Made by a program: the position numbers and the translations under genes
Assembly: GCA_025454525.1 (NCBI GenBank)
Contig: JALOOG010000007.1
Coordinates: forward strand, 1-64,000
Direction of reading: 5' to 3'
From: Anaerolineae bacterium
GTDB lineage: Bacteria > Chloroflexota > Anaerolineae > Aggregatilineales > Phototrophicaceae
Length of the DNA stretch: 64,000 nt
The notes under the pieces: model-generated
The model's database searches: none
Seen by the model: the letters and a program-made list of their open reading frames with translations, nothing else
What the model was told of the DNA's origin: nothing
Shown: one piece after another, positions 6,596-16,266 of the stretch
Layout of the letters: each line of letters opens with the position of its first letter
Position numbering within the stretch: the first letter of the stretch is position 1

Positions 6596-8254
6596 CTAAC
6601 GCCGTCTTAACAACAAGGCCGTGGTGATCCCAACTAAAATCACAAAACCCGCTAACCCAAACACGATCAGTCCGAGGTTTTGTATCAAGGGATTGGTGAT
6701 GCTTCCGGCGGGATCTTCAACGACTTGGGGGGCCTCTGCCTCATCTTCAGCAGCATCCGCAGGCGGCACAACCGCAACTGCCACGCCTTGCGCCGCCCCG
6801 AAAACGGCATTCACCGGTTTGTCGCTGACTCGGACATTTAACCGGAGTTGCGCCGCCGTTGTCAACCCATAGCCGTCCGGCGGAGTCGCGGCCGCAATGT
6901 AATCACCGGGCGCGAGTTCCTCGAAACAATGCGGTTCAGAGCTGCCGTCGGTTGGATAGGTTTCGACAGTTGCACCCTCCAAACTCAGGGCGATCGTACC
7001 ACCCGCTAACAGACCTTCCCCTTGTTCGCGGATGCGATTCTGATTGCTATCATCAAACATCAACACACAGACTCCGGTGATCGGATCAGCGCTTTGATCG
7101 CGTTGTGCGACTTCTGTCACAGGGGCCGGCGGTGCATCCGTCACCGTCGCCACAACTTGGGGAGTCGCGGTCGGTTGCGCTTGCGAAACTTCGGTAGCAG
7201 CTGCACGCGATTCCGTTGCGTTTTCCGTCGCTTCCGGCGTGGAAACCGTCGGAGAAGCGGTAGGATTATTGGTCTCATTGGTTGCGGCCGGCGCATCACC
7301 CGCTGGTGTGCGTGTGGGACTAGCGCCACTGCTTCCACCGGACGGCGCGGGCGCGATCAACAAACGTTGACCGATCTGCAAAAAGCGACCGCTGCTCAAA
7401 TTATTCAGGCGTAAAATTTCGTCATTGGTGGTGCGATAGGCCACCGCGATCGCGCTTAAGGTATCGCCCGGTTGCACCACATGCACAACCGATCCGTCAG
7501 ATTGCGGGGGTTGTGGCACGACAAACGAGGCTAAGGCCGGAGTCGGCACAACGGGGGTATTGGTTGGCGCGGCCGTGCCGGGTGTCCCCGCAGGCGCAGT
7601 CCCACCGCCTCCACCGACACTTAAGGTCGCATCATCCCAATAGATCCCGTTGGGATTTTCGGGGGCGCTTTGAGTCGCATATAAAAACAAGGTGACTTGC
7701 GTGCCGGTTGCCGTCGCATCGACCGTCGCTTGCACCCAACCGTCGTCATTCGTCACCCAACCCGACCAGATGATCCCACCAGAAAGCGGATTGGTGCCGC
7801 CTGTAGGATCAATCCCGATGCGGAATTGCCCGCCCGGGGTTTGTTGACCCGACTCGCCGCGTTCCATAAATCCGCGGGCCGTCCCACGCACATTGGCTTT
7901 ATCCGGCACAGCCACCGTTTGAAAAACCGCGGTGGTAAAGGTCGAAAAACCGCGTGCGATATGAAATGAACGCGCCCCATCAATTTTAAATAGTCCGGTG
8001 TGCGGGAATCCCGTCGGAATCCGGTTACGCCACACTTCATCCCCGGCTGTGGGCAATTGCGCCCAACCACTCCACGCGGGCGGTACGTCAAAATTAGTCC
8101 CGTCTTGCGGATCCGAAACCACCCGTTTGTAATCCCCGACCGCTTCAAAGCTTGGATCTTGTAATAGATTCCCTTGCGCGCTCACCGGAATACTTACGCT
8201 GAAGGTAAGCCCCATCAAGACGATCACGGCAATCCATAGTTTATTCATCGGCAT
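6596..8254 (-). CDS. Surface protein with jelly-roll, LysM and SdrD/B-like domains and C-terminal anchor
   Basis: I place the start at the ATG at 8254 because GGAG lies 8 bases upstream; the frame continues seven codons further. The 552-residue protein has a signal peptide, a domain beginning NLLQDPSFEAVGDY that resembles carbohydrate-binding jelly rolls, a LysM module (HVVQPGDTLSAIAVAYRT to GQRLLIAP), a Thr/Ala/Pro-rich linker, an SdrD/B-like domain with MFDDSNQNRIREQGEG, and a terminal transmembrane helix ending in RRR. LysM binds peptidoglycan or chitin-like glycans, which suggests an anchored wall or sheath protein. It forms an operon with the gene at 5930. Confidence 0.8.
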   Translation of the reverse strand: MPMNKLWIAVIVLMGLTFSVSIPVSAQGNLLQDPSFEAVGDYKRVVSDPQDGTNFDVPPAWSGWAQLPTAGDEVWRNRIPTGFPHTGLFKIDGARSFHIARGFSTFTTAVFQTVAVPDKANVRGTARGFMERGESGQQTPGGQFRIGIDPTGGTNPLSGGIIWSGWVTNDDGWVQATVDATATGTQVTLFLYATQSAPENPNGIYWDDATLSVGGGGGTAPAGTPGTAAPTNTPVVPTPALASFVVPQPPQSDGSVVHVVQPGDTLSAIAVAYRTTNDEILRLNNLSSGRFLQIGQRLLIAPAPSGGSSGASPTRTPAGDAPAATNETNNPTASPTVSTPEATENATESRAAATEVSQAQPTATPQVVATVTDAPPAPVTEVAQRDQSADPITGVCVLMFDDSNQNRIREQGEGLLAGGTIALSLEGATVETYPTDGSSEPHCFEELAPGDYIAAATPPDGYGLTTAAQLRLNVRVSDKPVNAVFGAAQGVAVAVVPPADAAEDEAEAPQVVEDPAGSITNPLIQNLGLIVFGLAGFVILVGITTALLLRRR

Positions 8255-8320
8255 CTCATTAACTCCACGATACATGATCGCACGGAAGCGCTGTTAAAAA
8301 GTAAATAAGCGCGGCGCGAT

Positions 8321-8348
8321 TGTATAACATACGCTAGAGGGGAGTCAA
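8321..8348 (-). promoter_or_regulatory. Promoter of the LysM surface-protein operon
   Basis: On the minus strand TTGACT (8348-8343) is followed after 16 bases by TATACA (8326-8321), about 65 bases before the ATG at 8254. Confidence 0.6.
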
Positions 8349-8384
8349 CCGATACCGTTAACAGCGTAGGGAAATCGGTGGTTT

Positions 8385-8404
8385 GGGCCTGTCAAGACAA
8401 GCCC
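8385..8404 (-). terminator. Hairpin after fructose-bisphosphatase
   Basis: An 8-bp stem (8385-8392 with 8397-8404, one G-U pair on the minus strand) lies just past the fbp stop. There is no strong T run, so its terminator role is likely but not certain. Confidence 0.5.
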
Positions 8405-8418
8405 ATCGATCGGTAGCA

Positions 8419-9483
8419 TCAGGCAAAAGTCGGGACAAGATTCCGATACGGGAGATAAGCTTGCACCCACTCTTGATCGTACTTTTGGATAAATTCTTCG
8501 GCCTTTTCGACCAGATCGCGATTACCGACAAAGAAGGGGACTCGTTGATGTAACTTATGCGGCTGAATATCCAATATATCGCCGACTCCATCGGAAGCAT
8601 AGCCCCCGGCCTGTTGCGCCAAAAATGCTAGGGCTTGCGCCTCATACATCAACCGCAATTTGCCATAGGGTTTGCTCCGATAGAAAAAATCCCCCGGATA
8701 GACAAATACCCCACCGCACAACAAATTCCGATGAAAATCCGACACCAATGAGCCGATGTAACGGTGCGAGAGCGGTTTTCGCCCTTCGCCATAAATCCCT
8801 TGCAACCATTTTACATACTGTTTAACCCCTGGTGTCCAATATTTTTCGTTGCCATGGTTGGCGCTGTAATATTTCTGTTCATTGGGGACACGCATATTCG
8901 GGTGACTCAAGAAAAACTCACCGACGCTGTTATCTAAGGTAAAACCATGCACGCCTTGTCCGGTGCTATACACCAACATCGTACTTGACCCGTAGATCAC
9001 ATAACCGGCCGCGGCCAAGCTCCGCCCCGGTTGCAAAATATCTTCCATCGTGCCATAGACTCCGCTAGAGACTTTGCGGTGGATCGCAAAAATCGTACCC
9101 ACAGACACGTTAACATCAATGTTGGAGGATCCATCTAACGGATCGTAAAGTAGTACATATTTTCCGGTGTCATAATGGGGTGGGATCGCTAAAATGTCGT
9201 CATGTTCTTCCGAAGCCATTGCACACAACCGCCCGGTGTGATCGTTGATTTTGAACAAGATCTCATCGGCAAACAGATCTAACTTTTGTTGGCGCTCCCC
9301 ATGCACATTAACTTGGTTGGTCGCCCCTAAAATATCGGCGAGTCCGGCGCGATTGGTCTCACGCGAGATAAATTTAGCGGCGAGTGCGATGTCATACAGC
9401 AAATTGGTAAAAATGCCCGTCGCATCTGGGTACTGTTTTTGTTGATCAAGAATATGCCGTTCAATGGTGACTATTTTTGACAT
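8419..9483 (-). CDS. fbp: Fructose-1,6-bisphosphatase, class I
   Basis: The 354-residue protein matches class I fructose-1,6-bisphosphatase in length and motifs. [17 protein letters not shown] carries the metal-binding Asp residues, ASEEHDDI precedes it, and [17 protein letters not shown] and [12 protein letters not shown] form the sugar-phosphate site. It hydrolyses fructose-1,6-bisphosphate to fructose-6-phosphate in gluconeogenesis, in the cytoplasm. GAGGG lies upstream of the ATG. The gene is transcribed alone on the minus strand, divergent from the isomerase-like gene at 9632. Confidence 0.96.
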   Translation of the reverse strand: MSKIVTIERHILDQQKQYPDATGIFTNLLYDIALAAKFISRETNRAGLADILGATNQVNVHGERQQKLDLFADEILFKINDHTGRLCAMASEEHDDILAIPPHYDTGKYVLLYDPLDGSSNIDVNVSVGTIFAIHRKVSSGVYGTMEDILQPGRSLAAAGYVIYGSSTMLVYSTGQGVHGFTLDNSVGEFFLSHPNMRVPNEQKYYSANHGNEKYWTPGVKQYVKWLQGIYGEGRKPLSHRYIGSLVSDFHRNLLCGGVFVYPGDFFYRSKPYGKLRLMYEAQALAFLAQQAGGYASDGVGDILDIQPHKLHQRVPFFVGNRDLVEKAEEFIQKYDQEWVQAYLPYRNLVPTFA

Positions 9484-9631
9484 CTCTAAATCCCTCTTTA
9501 ACTTTGGTTGTTTTGCACTAGTTTACCTGATTTCAATTGTGCATATAGCCCAATTCCGATTCAGACTCACGACATTCTTATCCACCCTCTATAATAGGCG
9601 CGTTTTACCAGAATGACATGAGAGGACTGTT

Positions 9632-10429
9632 ATGCAATTTGCAATTGATCACCGACTTTTGGCAGGTGCGACCCTATCCGATCAATTTACCTTAGCACGG
9701 GATCTAGGGTTTAGTGGGATTCAACTCTCCTTTGATCAGCATTTCGGGGATCATCTATCCGAGATCACCGCGGCCTTAGCTCAAAGCGGTTTACGGGTCT
9801 CCGCGATCAGCATGGGACATACCCACTTGATCCACCCGGAATACGCGGTACGCGAACAGGCCTTAGTGCAGATGCGACAAGCGATGAGCGCGGCGGTTGA
9901 TCTGGAGGCGCAAGGGGTGTTATTCAAGCCATTTTATGCCGCCGGGCCGGTCTTACCCGATCTACATCCTTATAAATCATCGATCGAATTAGAAGCGGAA
10001 CTGTTGATCACGCAATTACGTGCGACCTTGTGTGATCTCGCTTATGCGCTTGGCACAGAATTGTTGTTACAACCGATCAGCCATGAAGAAACGCATCTGA
10101 TTCGCCGAGTCGAACAGGCCGCGCTTGTCTGTAAGCGCTTAGACCATCACCCTCATCTGAAAATTGCCGCGAATTTTTATCACATGCACCGGGAAGGCGA
10201 AACAATCGCGGAGACTTTAGCGCAACACAGTACCTTGATCGGGTATCTCCATGCGACCGATAGCGGCCATCAACTGCCCGGCCAAGGTGATCTCGATTTT
10301 CACGGAATCGGAGCGGCGTTGACGGCGATCAATTATCAGGGGTGGATCACCTATGAATGTGCGTTAAGGGAACAGAGTCTAGAGGACATCTGCACCCAAC
10401 TTCCGGTGAGTTTGCGCGTTTGGAACTGA
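9632..10429 (+). CDS. Sugar phosphate isomerase/epimerase-like TIM-barrel protein
   Basis: The 265-residue protein has the xylose-isomerase-like/AP-endonuclease-2 TIM-barrel pattern: ARDLGFSGIQLSFD at the second strand, RVSAISMGHTH, LLLQPISHEE at the central metal-binding strand, HLKIAANFYHMHREGE, and the C-terminal GYLHATDSGHQLPGQGDLDF followed by GWITYECAL. Family members isomerise or epimerise sugars and inositol derivatives with a divalent metal. The catalytic Glu at the central strand is not clearly present (LLQPIS where LEP/LEN is common), so the substrate and even the activity are uncertain. GAGG lies before the ATG, and a TATAAT at 9590-9595 is a likely -10 element without a clear -35. 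Confidence 0.75.
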   Translation: MQFAIDHRLLAGATLSDQFTLARDLGFSGIQLSFDQHFGDHLSEITAALAQSGLRVSAISMGHTHLIHPEYAVREQALVQMRQAMSAAVDLEAQGVLFKPFYAAGPVLPDLHPYKSSIELEAELLITQLRATLCDLAYALGTELLLQPISHEETHLIRRVEQAALVCKRLDHHPHLKIAANFYHMHREGETIAETLAQHSTLIGYLHATDSGHQLPGQGDLDFHGIGAALTAINYQGWITYECALREQSLEDICTQLPVSLRVWN

Positions 10430-10549
10430 TTTATAACCAATTTCGACCCAAACTCAAACGCCAGCGTAGGGCAATCATCCATACAAACGCCTTGAGGTGA
10501 CATAGAATCGGAGTTACATCGATCGGACACACAACAAGGAAAAATCGCT

Positions 10550-11353
10550 ATGTATCGCCTCACATTTGCTTTTTTATTGGGGTGGTTGCTCTTGGTTGCT
10601 CAACCGACCCCCGCCCAAACTACCGTTTTTGGGACGGTGGTTAATGCCGATACGCTTAATGTTCGTACCGCCCCAACGACCAGCGCCGGGGTGATCGCGG
10701 TGATCCATCGCGGCTTTTCGTATCCCGTGATCGGACGCACCGCCGATAATGGATGGTGGTTATTGGCGCTTTCGCCCACCAATACCATCACCGGGTGGGC
10801 CTTCGGCGGCTATCTTTCGGTCATCAATGCGAATGCCGTGCCAGTGATTACCCCGCCCGCCGCGACTCCCGCGAACCTCTCAATGGGGACGGTAAACACC
10901 GACGGCCTCAATATCCGTCACACCCCCGATCCCTACAACGGAGTGATCTTGGCTGTAGCCAATTCGGGCCAGATCTACCGCGTGATCGGTCGCAATAACG
11001 CCCTGCCCCGTTGGTGGCAAATCCAACTCCCAGATCAACGGGTGGGTTGGGTCAATGGACGTTATTTGGCCGTCACCAATACCGGACTCGTCCCTGTGAC
11101 AGATCAAACCACCCCGACTCCGATCGTTGCTACCGGGATCATCGTCAACTGTTCCTTTTTGAACGTGCGTACCGCGCCGAATCCGTATGTTCAAAATGTG
11201 ATCACCATGGTTGCGCGGGGTCAAAGTTTCCGGGTGGTCGGGCGCAGTTGGAATAATTGGTGGCAAGTAGATTTAGGCAATGGGATTCTCGGTTGGGTGA
11301 ACGGGCGTTATCTGCAAGTCACCAACGGTCATCAGGTCCCCTACACAGCATAA
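10550..11353 (+). CDS. Secreted protein with three SH3b domains
   Basis: A signal peptide (first ~23 residues, ending near PTPAQT) precedes three bacterial SH3 repeats of about 70 residues. Each starts LNVRTAP or LNIRHTP, continues with a VIGR/VVGR strand and a paired-Trp segment (GWWLLAL, RWWQIQL, NWWQVDL), and ends GW(A/V)-G-YL. The repeats are joined by short Pro-rich linkers. Bacterial SH3b domains usually bind cell-wall peptides, so a wall-associated role is likely. No enzymatic domain is present. AAGGAAAA precedes the ATG, and a strong terminator follows. Confidence 0.85.
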   Translation: MYRLTFAFLLGWLLLVAQPTPAQTTVFGTVVNADTLNVRTAPTTSAGVIAVIHRGFSYPVIGRTADNGWWLLALSPTNTITGWAFGGYLSVINANAVPVITPPAATPANLSMGTVNTDGLNIRHTPDPYNGVILAVANSGQIYRVIGRNNALPRWWQIQLPDQRVGWVNGRYLAVTNTGLVPVTDQTTPTPIVATGIIVNCSFLNVRTAPNPYVQNVITMVARGQSFRVVGRSWNNWWQVDLGNGILGWVNGRYLQVTNGHQVPYTA

Positions 11354-11359
11354 TTGATC

Positions 11360-11398
11360 AAAAACAGGGCGCGAGTGATTACGCCCTGTTTTTTTTTA
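11360..11398. terminator. Terminator between convergent genes
   Basis: A 12-bp inverted repeat (11360-11371 with 11382-11393) ends in a long T run on the plus side and is A-rich on the other flank. It can serve both the SH3b gene and the LysM-glycosidase gene. Confidence 0.9.
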
Positions 11399-11414
11399 CC
11401 GCTGATCTGAACGC

Positions 11415-12839
11415 TTAACGCATCGCCGCGCTCAACGTATTACAGGCCCGACATTCCCCATTACGCACGATTGAGAAACCCGCTTGTGGATCGCCGCCAT
11501 AATTGGTGAAGTCCACATTCCAGATGATCATCAAGCGCACCCGTCCACCTTGACGAGCAGCACGCACTGCTCCGGCTAACCATTCGGCTTGCTCTTGCGC
11601 GCTAGTGTCCGCCGCCCATTCAAATCCGGGTGGCAATGGCCCAAAACCTTCCGGTGATAAATAGCCTAATTCGGTGAAACACAACGGCCGTGACGGGAAT
11701 GTCCCCCCGTACAATTCAACCATGGTTGGGTAATAGCGCGTATAATGCGACGAATTGCCACGCGGATCACCACTACGGGCCGTCGGAGGCACAATGCCCT
11801 CGTTATAGTGAATACCGACGCAATCCATCACATTTGCCGCACCTGCATCGCGCATTTGACGGATAAACACGTTGTCATCACACCCGCTGCCTTGACACGT
11901 CCCTCCGAAAAATCCGGTCGGCGCAGGCGCGCCACTGATCACGATCACATTCGGATTCGCCGCTTTGATCGCTTGATAAGCGGCGCGTAACATCTGGGTA
12001 TAATTCCCGCCGTTGATCTGACCGGCCGGCCATTCCCGATCGATGTTCGGTTCATTCCACACTTCGATCGCATCTGGCCCTAACCGTGCCACTTCGCCTA
12101 AGAAATTGGCAAAATCTTGATAATACTGGGTAGGATTTTCTGCCAATTGGTTTTTATCGCCCACGATGCCCAACAAAATCCGGAAACCGCGACTCCGGGC
12201 GGCATCAATCGCGCCTTGGGCGATGTTCGCTCCGTCACCCCGATTCCAACGGACTTGAATCTTAGCCCACGTCATGCCGGCCGCACGCATTTGATCAGGA
12301 TACGAGAATCCGGCCACATGACCGCCTAATTGAAAGCCCGTTAATCCACTGGTGGGCGGAGGCGGTGGAATCGGCGTGCCAGGAGGCGGCACGACCACCC
12401 CGCCACCGGGGATGATCAAGCGTTGACCGACAAAAATCCGGTTGATATTGACGATCCCATTCGCCGACGCAATCGCACCGACTGAAGTCCCGAAACGTTG
12501 CGCGATCCGTCCTAAGGTATCCCCCGGTTGCACAATGTATACTCCGCCACTCCCAGGATCACCAGGGGGTTGTGTGGGTGGAATCGTGCCACCACTTACG
12601 GGGATGACCAACCGTTGACCCGCATAGATCAAGTTAGGATTCGAGAGTCCATTGGCAGCGACGATCGCAGCGACGCTGGTATTATACCGTAAGGCGATCC
12701 GAAACAGCGTTTCACCGCGTTGGACGACATGGATCACCGTGTTGGCAGCGGCCTCTTGCGCGGTAACGACCGGAGTTAGAGTCGCACTCACGCTGAAACC
12801 GATCACCAAGAACGCGAGTAACAACATGAGTCGTTTCAT
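11415..12839 (-). CDS. Secreted glycoside hydrolase (clan GH-A-like) with two LysM domains
   Basis: The 474-residue protein has a signal peptide (about 1-28), two LysM modules (about 36-80 and 100-144; HVVQRGETLFRIALRY and IVQPGDTLGRIAQRFG), a Pro/Gly linker, and a TIM-barrel glycosidase domain (168-474). Two carboxylates fit a retaining clan-A enzyme: Glu263 in IEVWNEPN (acid/base) and Glu390 in CFTELGYLS (nucleophile). Other strand ends, such as KIQVRWNRG and GIHYNEG, agree. The substrate is unknown; the LysM pair suggests action on or next to peptidoglycan or a sheath polysaccharide. AAAGGTGAG precedes the ATG. Confidence 0.85.
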   Translation of the reverse strand: MKRLMLLLAFLVIGFSVSATLTPVVTAQEAAANTVIHVVQRGETLFRIALRYNTSVAAIVAANGLSNPNLIYAGQRLVIPVSGGTIPPTQPPGDPGSGGVYIVQPGDTLGRIAQRFGTSVGAIASANGIVNINRIFVGQRLIIPGGGVVVPPPGTPIPPPPPTSGLTGFQLGGHVAGFSYPDQMRAAGMTWAKIQVRWNRGDGANIAQGAIDAARSRGFRILLGIVGDKNQLAENPTQYYQDFANFLGEVARLGPDAIEVWNEPNIDREWPAGQINGGNYTQMLRAAYQAIKAANPNVIVISGAPAPTGFFGGTCQGSGCDDNVFIRQMRDAGAANVMDCVGIHYNEGIVPPTARSGDPRGNSSHYTRYYPTMVELYGGTFPSRPLCFTELGYLSPEGFGPLPPGFEWAADTSAQEQAEWLAGAVRAARQGGRVRLMIIWNVDFTNYGGDPQAGFSIVRNGECRACNTLSAAMR

Positions 12840-13178
12840 GGTTTTTTTCTCACCTTTGCCTAAACCTATATCGATTTAACATAGTGTAGCATCTAACCGC
12901 AAAACCCGCCCTTGAGCGAAACCGACGATTTCCCTACGCCCGTTTTAAATCGGTAAGAATCAGGTTGCTTCTAGGTACGAATTTTCCTCAGCATTTTGGC
13001 TACCATACGGTTTAAATCTTTTAGTAATAAAGATGTTTAAAAAATTCATATTTTTATTTCAAATAACCTGTTCTGGCCGGGTTTTCAAGTTGAATCGCTA
13101 AGAATGTTCCTTTTTCTTTAAGGTAATGAGGCGCAATTGGTGTTAAGATTGCCGCCTGTGACGAAAGTTGAGGTAGGC
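12840..13178. other. Intergenic region without a recognised gene
   Basis: This 339-base divergent spacer is AT-rich at about 13015-13070. It holds the leader of the LysM-glycosidase (minus) and of the phosphoesterase (plus). I see no convincing promoter pair, RNA gene or long ORF. The minus strand contains GCGTAGGGAAATCG, which also occurs near 8366 on the plus strand. Confidence 0.6.
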
Positions 13179-13961
13179 ATGAAGTTAGCGGTTCTTTCCG
13201 ATATTCACGGCAACTTGATCGCTTTAGAAGCGGTTCTCGCAGATCTCGCGCAAGAATCCGGTATCGATCAAACTTGGTGTTTAGGCGATCTAGCGGTATT
13301 TGGCCCACGTCCGGCGGAATGTATTCAGCGGATTAAAGCGCTTAATGTGGAAAATGAAGGGAAAACTTTTCGTGTGATCGGGGGCAACACCGATCGTTAC
13401 TTGGTGACAGGTGAACGTTACCCTTTGCCCGCGCTAAAAGAGGCGGAAGGACTCGCGCAACGAGTTCATGACCTCACGATTCGCGATACGATCCATAATT
13501 GGAATCTTGGGCGCTTAAGCTGGGAAGAGTACGAATTTTTAGCCAAGATTCGCGGCCATGAGTTATATCAAATGGTTAATGGTTATGGGGTGGTGATCGG
13601 TTATCATGCGGTGCCGGGAGACGATGAGCCGATGTTACGCCCAGATACACCGGATGAGCAGGCCCGCGATTATCTCTTAGATCGTGAGGGTTGTTTAGCG
13701 ATCGGCGGTCATACGCATGTGCAGATGGATCGCCAACTCGGGCCTTGGCGGGCGATCAATGTGGGCAGTGTCGGCTTATCGTGGCAATACCCCGGTATGG
13801 CCCAATACGCCGTGATTGTGATCCAAGAGGGTCAAGTGACGATCGATCTCCGCAATATCCCCTATGATGTTGAGGCGTGTATTGCGGATCTGTATGCCGT
13901 CGATCACCCCGCTCCAACTTGGTTTATCGAGAAAATTCGCCCGCAACCGAAAGACAGCTAA
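13179..13961 (+). CDS. Calcineurin-like metallophosphoesterase
   Basis: The start at 13179 is supported by GAGGTAG just upstream; the frame runs 14 codons further. Metal ligands of the YfcE/calcineurin-like fold are visible in the 260-residue product: SDIHGN (Asp8, His10), LGDLAVFGP, GGNTD and GGHTHVQ, with GYHAVPG between. The usual GNHD reads GNTD. Members hydrolyse phosphodiesters or phosphomonoesters, and this one's substrate is unknown. Only 3 bases separate it from the next gene, and an SDR gene follows closely, so the three form an operon. Confidence 0.85.
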   Translation: MKLAVLSDIHGNLIALEAVLADLAQESGIDQTWCLGDLAVFGPRPAECIQRIKALNVENEGKTFRVIGGNTDRYLVTGERYPLPALKEAEGLAQRVHDLTIRDTIHNWNLGRLSWEEYEFLAKIRGHELYQMVNGYGVVIGYHAVPGDDEPMLRPDTPDEQARDYLLDREGCLAIGGHTHVQMDRQLGPWRAINVGSVGLSWQYPGMAQYAVIVIQEGQVTIDLRNIPYDVEACIADLYAVDHPAPTWFIEKIRPQPKDS

Positions 13962-13964
13962 TCT

Positions 13965-14591
13965 ATGCGTCAAGAACAATTGTTGAAAGAACTCTCCGGT
14001 GAACAAGCTTACGGCGTGTTGTTAATGGTGCAGATGGACGGTGTACCAGAAACCTTGCAATTGGTGGTCGTCACCACTGAATACGACGCACAAGCGGGCG
14101 GTTTACGGGATAAGGGGCGTTATGTGATCCGTGCGATCGGTGTGCAGGAGCATCGTGTGAGTGTGGGGGTATTTGGATCACTCACTTTCCACGAGGATCA
14201 CCCATTGCTTTACCAATACAATCAAACCCCAGTAGGCTTGTTCTTTCGCGGTCAAGCGGCGGATGCGAACGCGCTCATGGTCGACTTTTTGCAAGCCTAT
14301 GCCAGCACGTTCGGGTTATGGCGACAGATCCCGACTTATCTCAACACCACCAAGCCGTTGTTAAGCATCTTGGGATCATCGGGTGATCTGATCGGTGAAA
14401 TGCCAAAACCCTTAGCCGACCGTTTAACCAAAGTATTTGATCAGCATCAATTGGAACACAAACTTGTCCAAGGTCAAACGCCGTTGGCATCCGATGAACA
14501 TGGGCGTTCGCAATTGATGAAGGCGTTGGTGATCGATCAATCGTACATTGTGGCGATGGATTTTACCGTCGAAACCCTCGGAAAAATTTAA
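13965..14591 (+). CDS. Conserved-looking protein of unknown function
   Basis: I do not recognise this 208-residue protein. It is soluble and lacks a signal peptide or membrane helix. The first half looks like a beta-rich domain ([39 protein letters not shown]), and the second half is mostly helical. The position 3 bases after the phosphoesterase and 25 bases before the SDR gene indicates cotranscription. No catalytic motif stands out. Confidence 0.7.
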   Translation: MRQEQLLKELSGEQAYGVLLMVQMDGVPETLQLVVVTTEYDAQAGGLRDKGRYVIRAIGVQEHRVSVGVFGSLTFHEDHPLLYQYNQTPVGLFFRGQAADANALMVDFLQAYASTFGLWRQIPTYLNTTKPLLSILGSSGDLIGEMPKPLADRLTKVFDQHQLEHKLVQGQTPLASDEHGRSQLMKALVIDQSYIVAMDFTVETLGKI

Positions 14592-14616
14592 TTTTACACA
14601 CATTGGAGCTGTTTTT

Positions 14617-15384
14617 ATGGAAATTAAAGGCTTAACCGCATTAGTCACCGGGGGCGCATCTGGTTTAGGGGGTGCGACCGCCGCCCGACTCGCGACTCAT
14701 GGTGCGAATGTCGTGATCGTCGATTTGAACGAAAGCACTGGACAAGCCCATGCTGATAGTTTAGGCGATCATGTCCGGTTTGTACGTGCGGATGTGTCCA
14801 ATGAGGAACAGATACAAGCAGCGATTCAGACCGCTGTAAGCACTTTCGGCGGGTTACACGTCTTGGTCAATTGCGCGGGGATTGGTGCGGCCCTCAAGAC
14901 GATCGGCAAAGAAGGCGCGCACCCGTTGGATGTGTTTGAACGGGTGATCCGCGTCAACTTGATTGGCACATTTAACTGTATTCGCTTGGCCGCGCAAGTA
15001 ATGAGTGAAAATGAACCGAATGCCGGTGGAGAACGCGGGGTGATCATCAATACCGCATCCGTCGCAGCGTTTGATGGTCAAGTTGGACAAGCGGCTTATT
15101 CAGCGTCTAAAGGTGGGATCGTAGGCATGACCCTGCCGATCGCACGCGATCTCTCGCGCAATGGGATTCGGGTGGTGACGATCGCGCCGGGGCTATTTGA
15201 TACCCCGTTATTGGCGGGTTTACCAGAACCGGCCCGTCTCTCGTTAGGTCAACAAGTGCCGTTTCCTTCGCGTTTAGGGGATCCGGCCGAATACGCCCAA
15301 TTGGCGCAAGCGATCATCGAAAATGCGATGCTCAATGGCGAGACGATCCGTTTAGACGGCGCGATCCGTATGGCCCCACGCTAA
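14617..15384 (+). CDS. SDR-family 3-hydroxyacyl-CoA dehydrogenase (HSD10-like)
   Basis: The ATG at 14617 follows TTGGAG and gives a 255-residue short-chain dehydrogenase, the usual length. [12 protein letters not shown] is the NAD-binding glycine motif, VDLN at the end of the second strand favours NAD, and [22 protein letters not shown] contains the catalytic Ser, Tyr and Lys. The C-terminal block ([14 protein letters not shown] to [12 protein letters not shown]) closely resembles type-2 3-hydroxyacyl-CoA dehydrogenases (HSD17B10 group), which oxidise 3-hydroxyacyl-CoA and 2-methyl-3-hydroxybutyryl-CoA. A role in fatty- or branched-acid degradation is therefore likely. It is the last gene of the operon beginning at 13179. 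Confidence 0.88.
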   Translation: MEIKGLTALVTGGASGLGGATAARLATHGANVVIVDLNESTGQAHADSLGDHVRFVRADVSNEEQIQAAIQTAVSTFGGLHVLVNCAGIGAALKTIGKEGAHPLDVFERVIRVNLIGTFNCIRLAAQVMSENEPNAGGERGVIINTASVAAFDGQVGQAAYSASKGGIVGMTLPIARDLSRNGIRVVTIAPGLFDTPLLAGLPEPARLSLGQQVPFPSRLGDPAEYAQLAQAIIENAMLNGETIRLDGAIRMAPR

Positions 15385-15393
15385 AGACTTACC

Positions 15394-15425
15394 CAAAAGA
15401 GGCGCGATCTTATGCGCCTCTTTTG
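15394..15425. terminator. Bidirectional terminator hairpin
   Basis: A perfect 12-bp inverted repeat (15394-15405 with 15414-15425, CAAAAGAGGCGC and complement) lies between the SDR and YceI genes. Its own A/T arms give U-rich ends in both directions. Confidence 0.8.
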
Positions 15426-15434
15426 ATTCACGTT

Positions 15435-16178
15435 TTAGGATGCGACTGGACGTAAGACAAGGTTCAAACGCAATTCCACCGTATCCCCCACATTGGCCAA
15501 AAATGCCAGATCCGGAATCGTGATGCCATAATCGGCATAAGTGACTGTCCCGATCCCAACTGCGGTCACTTCCGTTTCAGATACCGGAGTCACCGTCACA
15601 TTAAACGTGACCGGACGGGTATTGCCGATCAGGGTAAAATCACCCGTCACCTCGATCTCAAACGATTGACCGATCGTGACCGTTTCGGGAAAACCAGAGA
15701 CTGAAGTCGGGACAAAATCGCTAAACTCGTTTTGGGGTTGCGCGGTTTGCAAGATGATCCCACGGATCGCCCGATCGCGATCCGGGCTATCGGTGCGAAG
15801 CGTCCGCATATTGATGCGAATCGTGCCAAGCTCAGAAGCGGAGGGGTTGTTGAAGTCAATAAACGCCTGACCGCCCACCTCGCTAGTACGGCCGATCACA
15901 TCCACCGGCACGCCGCGTAATTCTTCATAAATCTCAAATTCCACCGAAGACTCGGCGGGTTGAATTTCAAATAACACACTTTGCGACGCTTCTTCTGTAC
16001 CTGTAGCGCCCGCTTGCGTGGCCACTACTTCCGGTGTGCGATCTAAAGTCGGTGCGGTGAGCGTCTCGGATGCTTCTCCACTTCCCCCGATTAACACAAA
16101 AGCGGCGTAACCTGCCGCGCCGATCACAAAGACTAGTGCTACTAACGTAACTAAAATGGTGGTATTACGTCTCGCCAT
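15435..16178 (-). CDS. Membrane-anchored YceI-family protein
   Basis: GGAGG sits just upstream of the ATG at 16178, giving 247 residues. An N-terminal helix (TTILVTLVALVFVIGAAGYAA) anchors the protein or acts as a signal. A short Thr/Ala linker follows, then a YceI beta-barrel domain: FEIQPAESSVEFEIYEEL, GRTSEVGGQAFIDF, INMRTLRTDSPDRDRAIRG, VTGDFTLIGNTRPVTF, TVTYADYGITIPD. YceI-like lipocalin-type barrels bind isoprenoid or amphiphilic ligands, often quinones. The expected motif order is intact. It is located outside the membrane. It is the last gene on the minus strand before the convergent terminator. Confidence 0.85.
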   Translation of the reverse strand: MARRNTTILVTLVALVFVIGAAGYAAFVLIGGSGEASETLTAPTLDRTPEVVATQAGATGTEEASQSVLFEIQPAESSVEFEIYEELRGVPVDVIGRTSEVGGQAFIDFNNPSASELGTIRINMRTLRTDSPDRDRAIRGIILQTAQPQNEFSDFVPTSVSGFPETVTIGQSFEIEVTGDFTLIGNTRPVTFNVTVTPVSETEVTAVGIGTVTYADYGITIPDLAFLANVGDTVELRLNLVLRPVAS

Positions 16179-16266
16179 TAAAAAAACCTCCGTTACTGTG
16201 AATGGTGACGCTATGAACATAACGGAGGTTTTCGAGACTTGGACGGGTTCTCAGAAAGCTCTAAGT

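Noticed and set aside
7022-7414. A 130-residue Arg/Cys-rich reading frame on the plus strand
   Set aside because: It lies wholly antisense to the Thr/Ala-rich linker and LysM region of the surface-protein gene and shows no family pattern.
9590-9595. A complete promoter at the perfect TATAAT before the isomerase-like gene
   Set aside because: No acceptable -35 box lies 16-18 bases upstream, so only the -10 element is noted.
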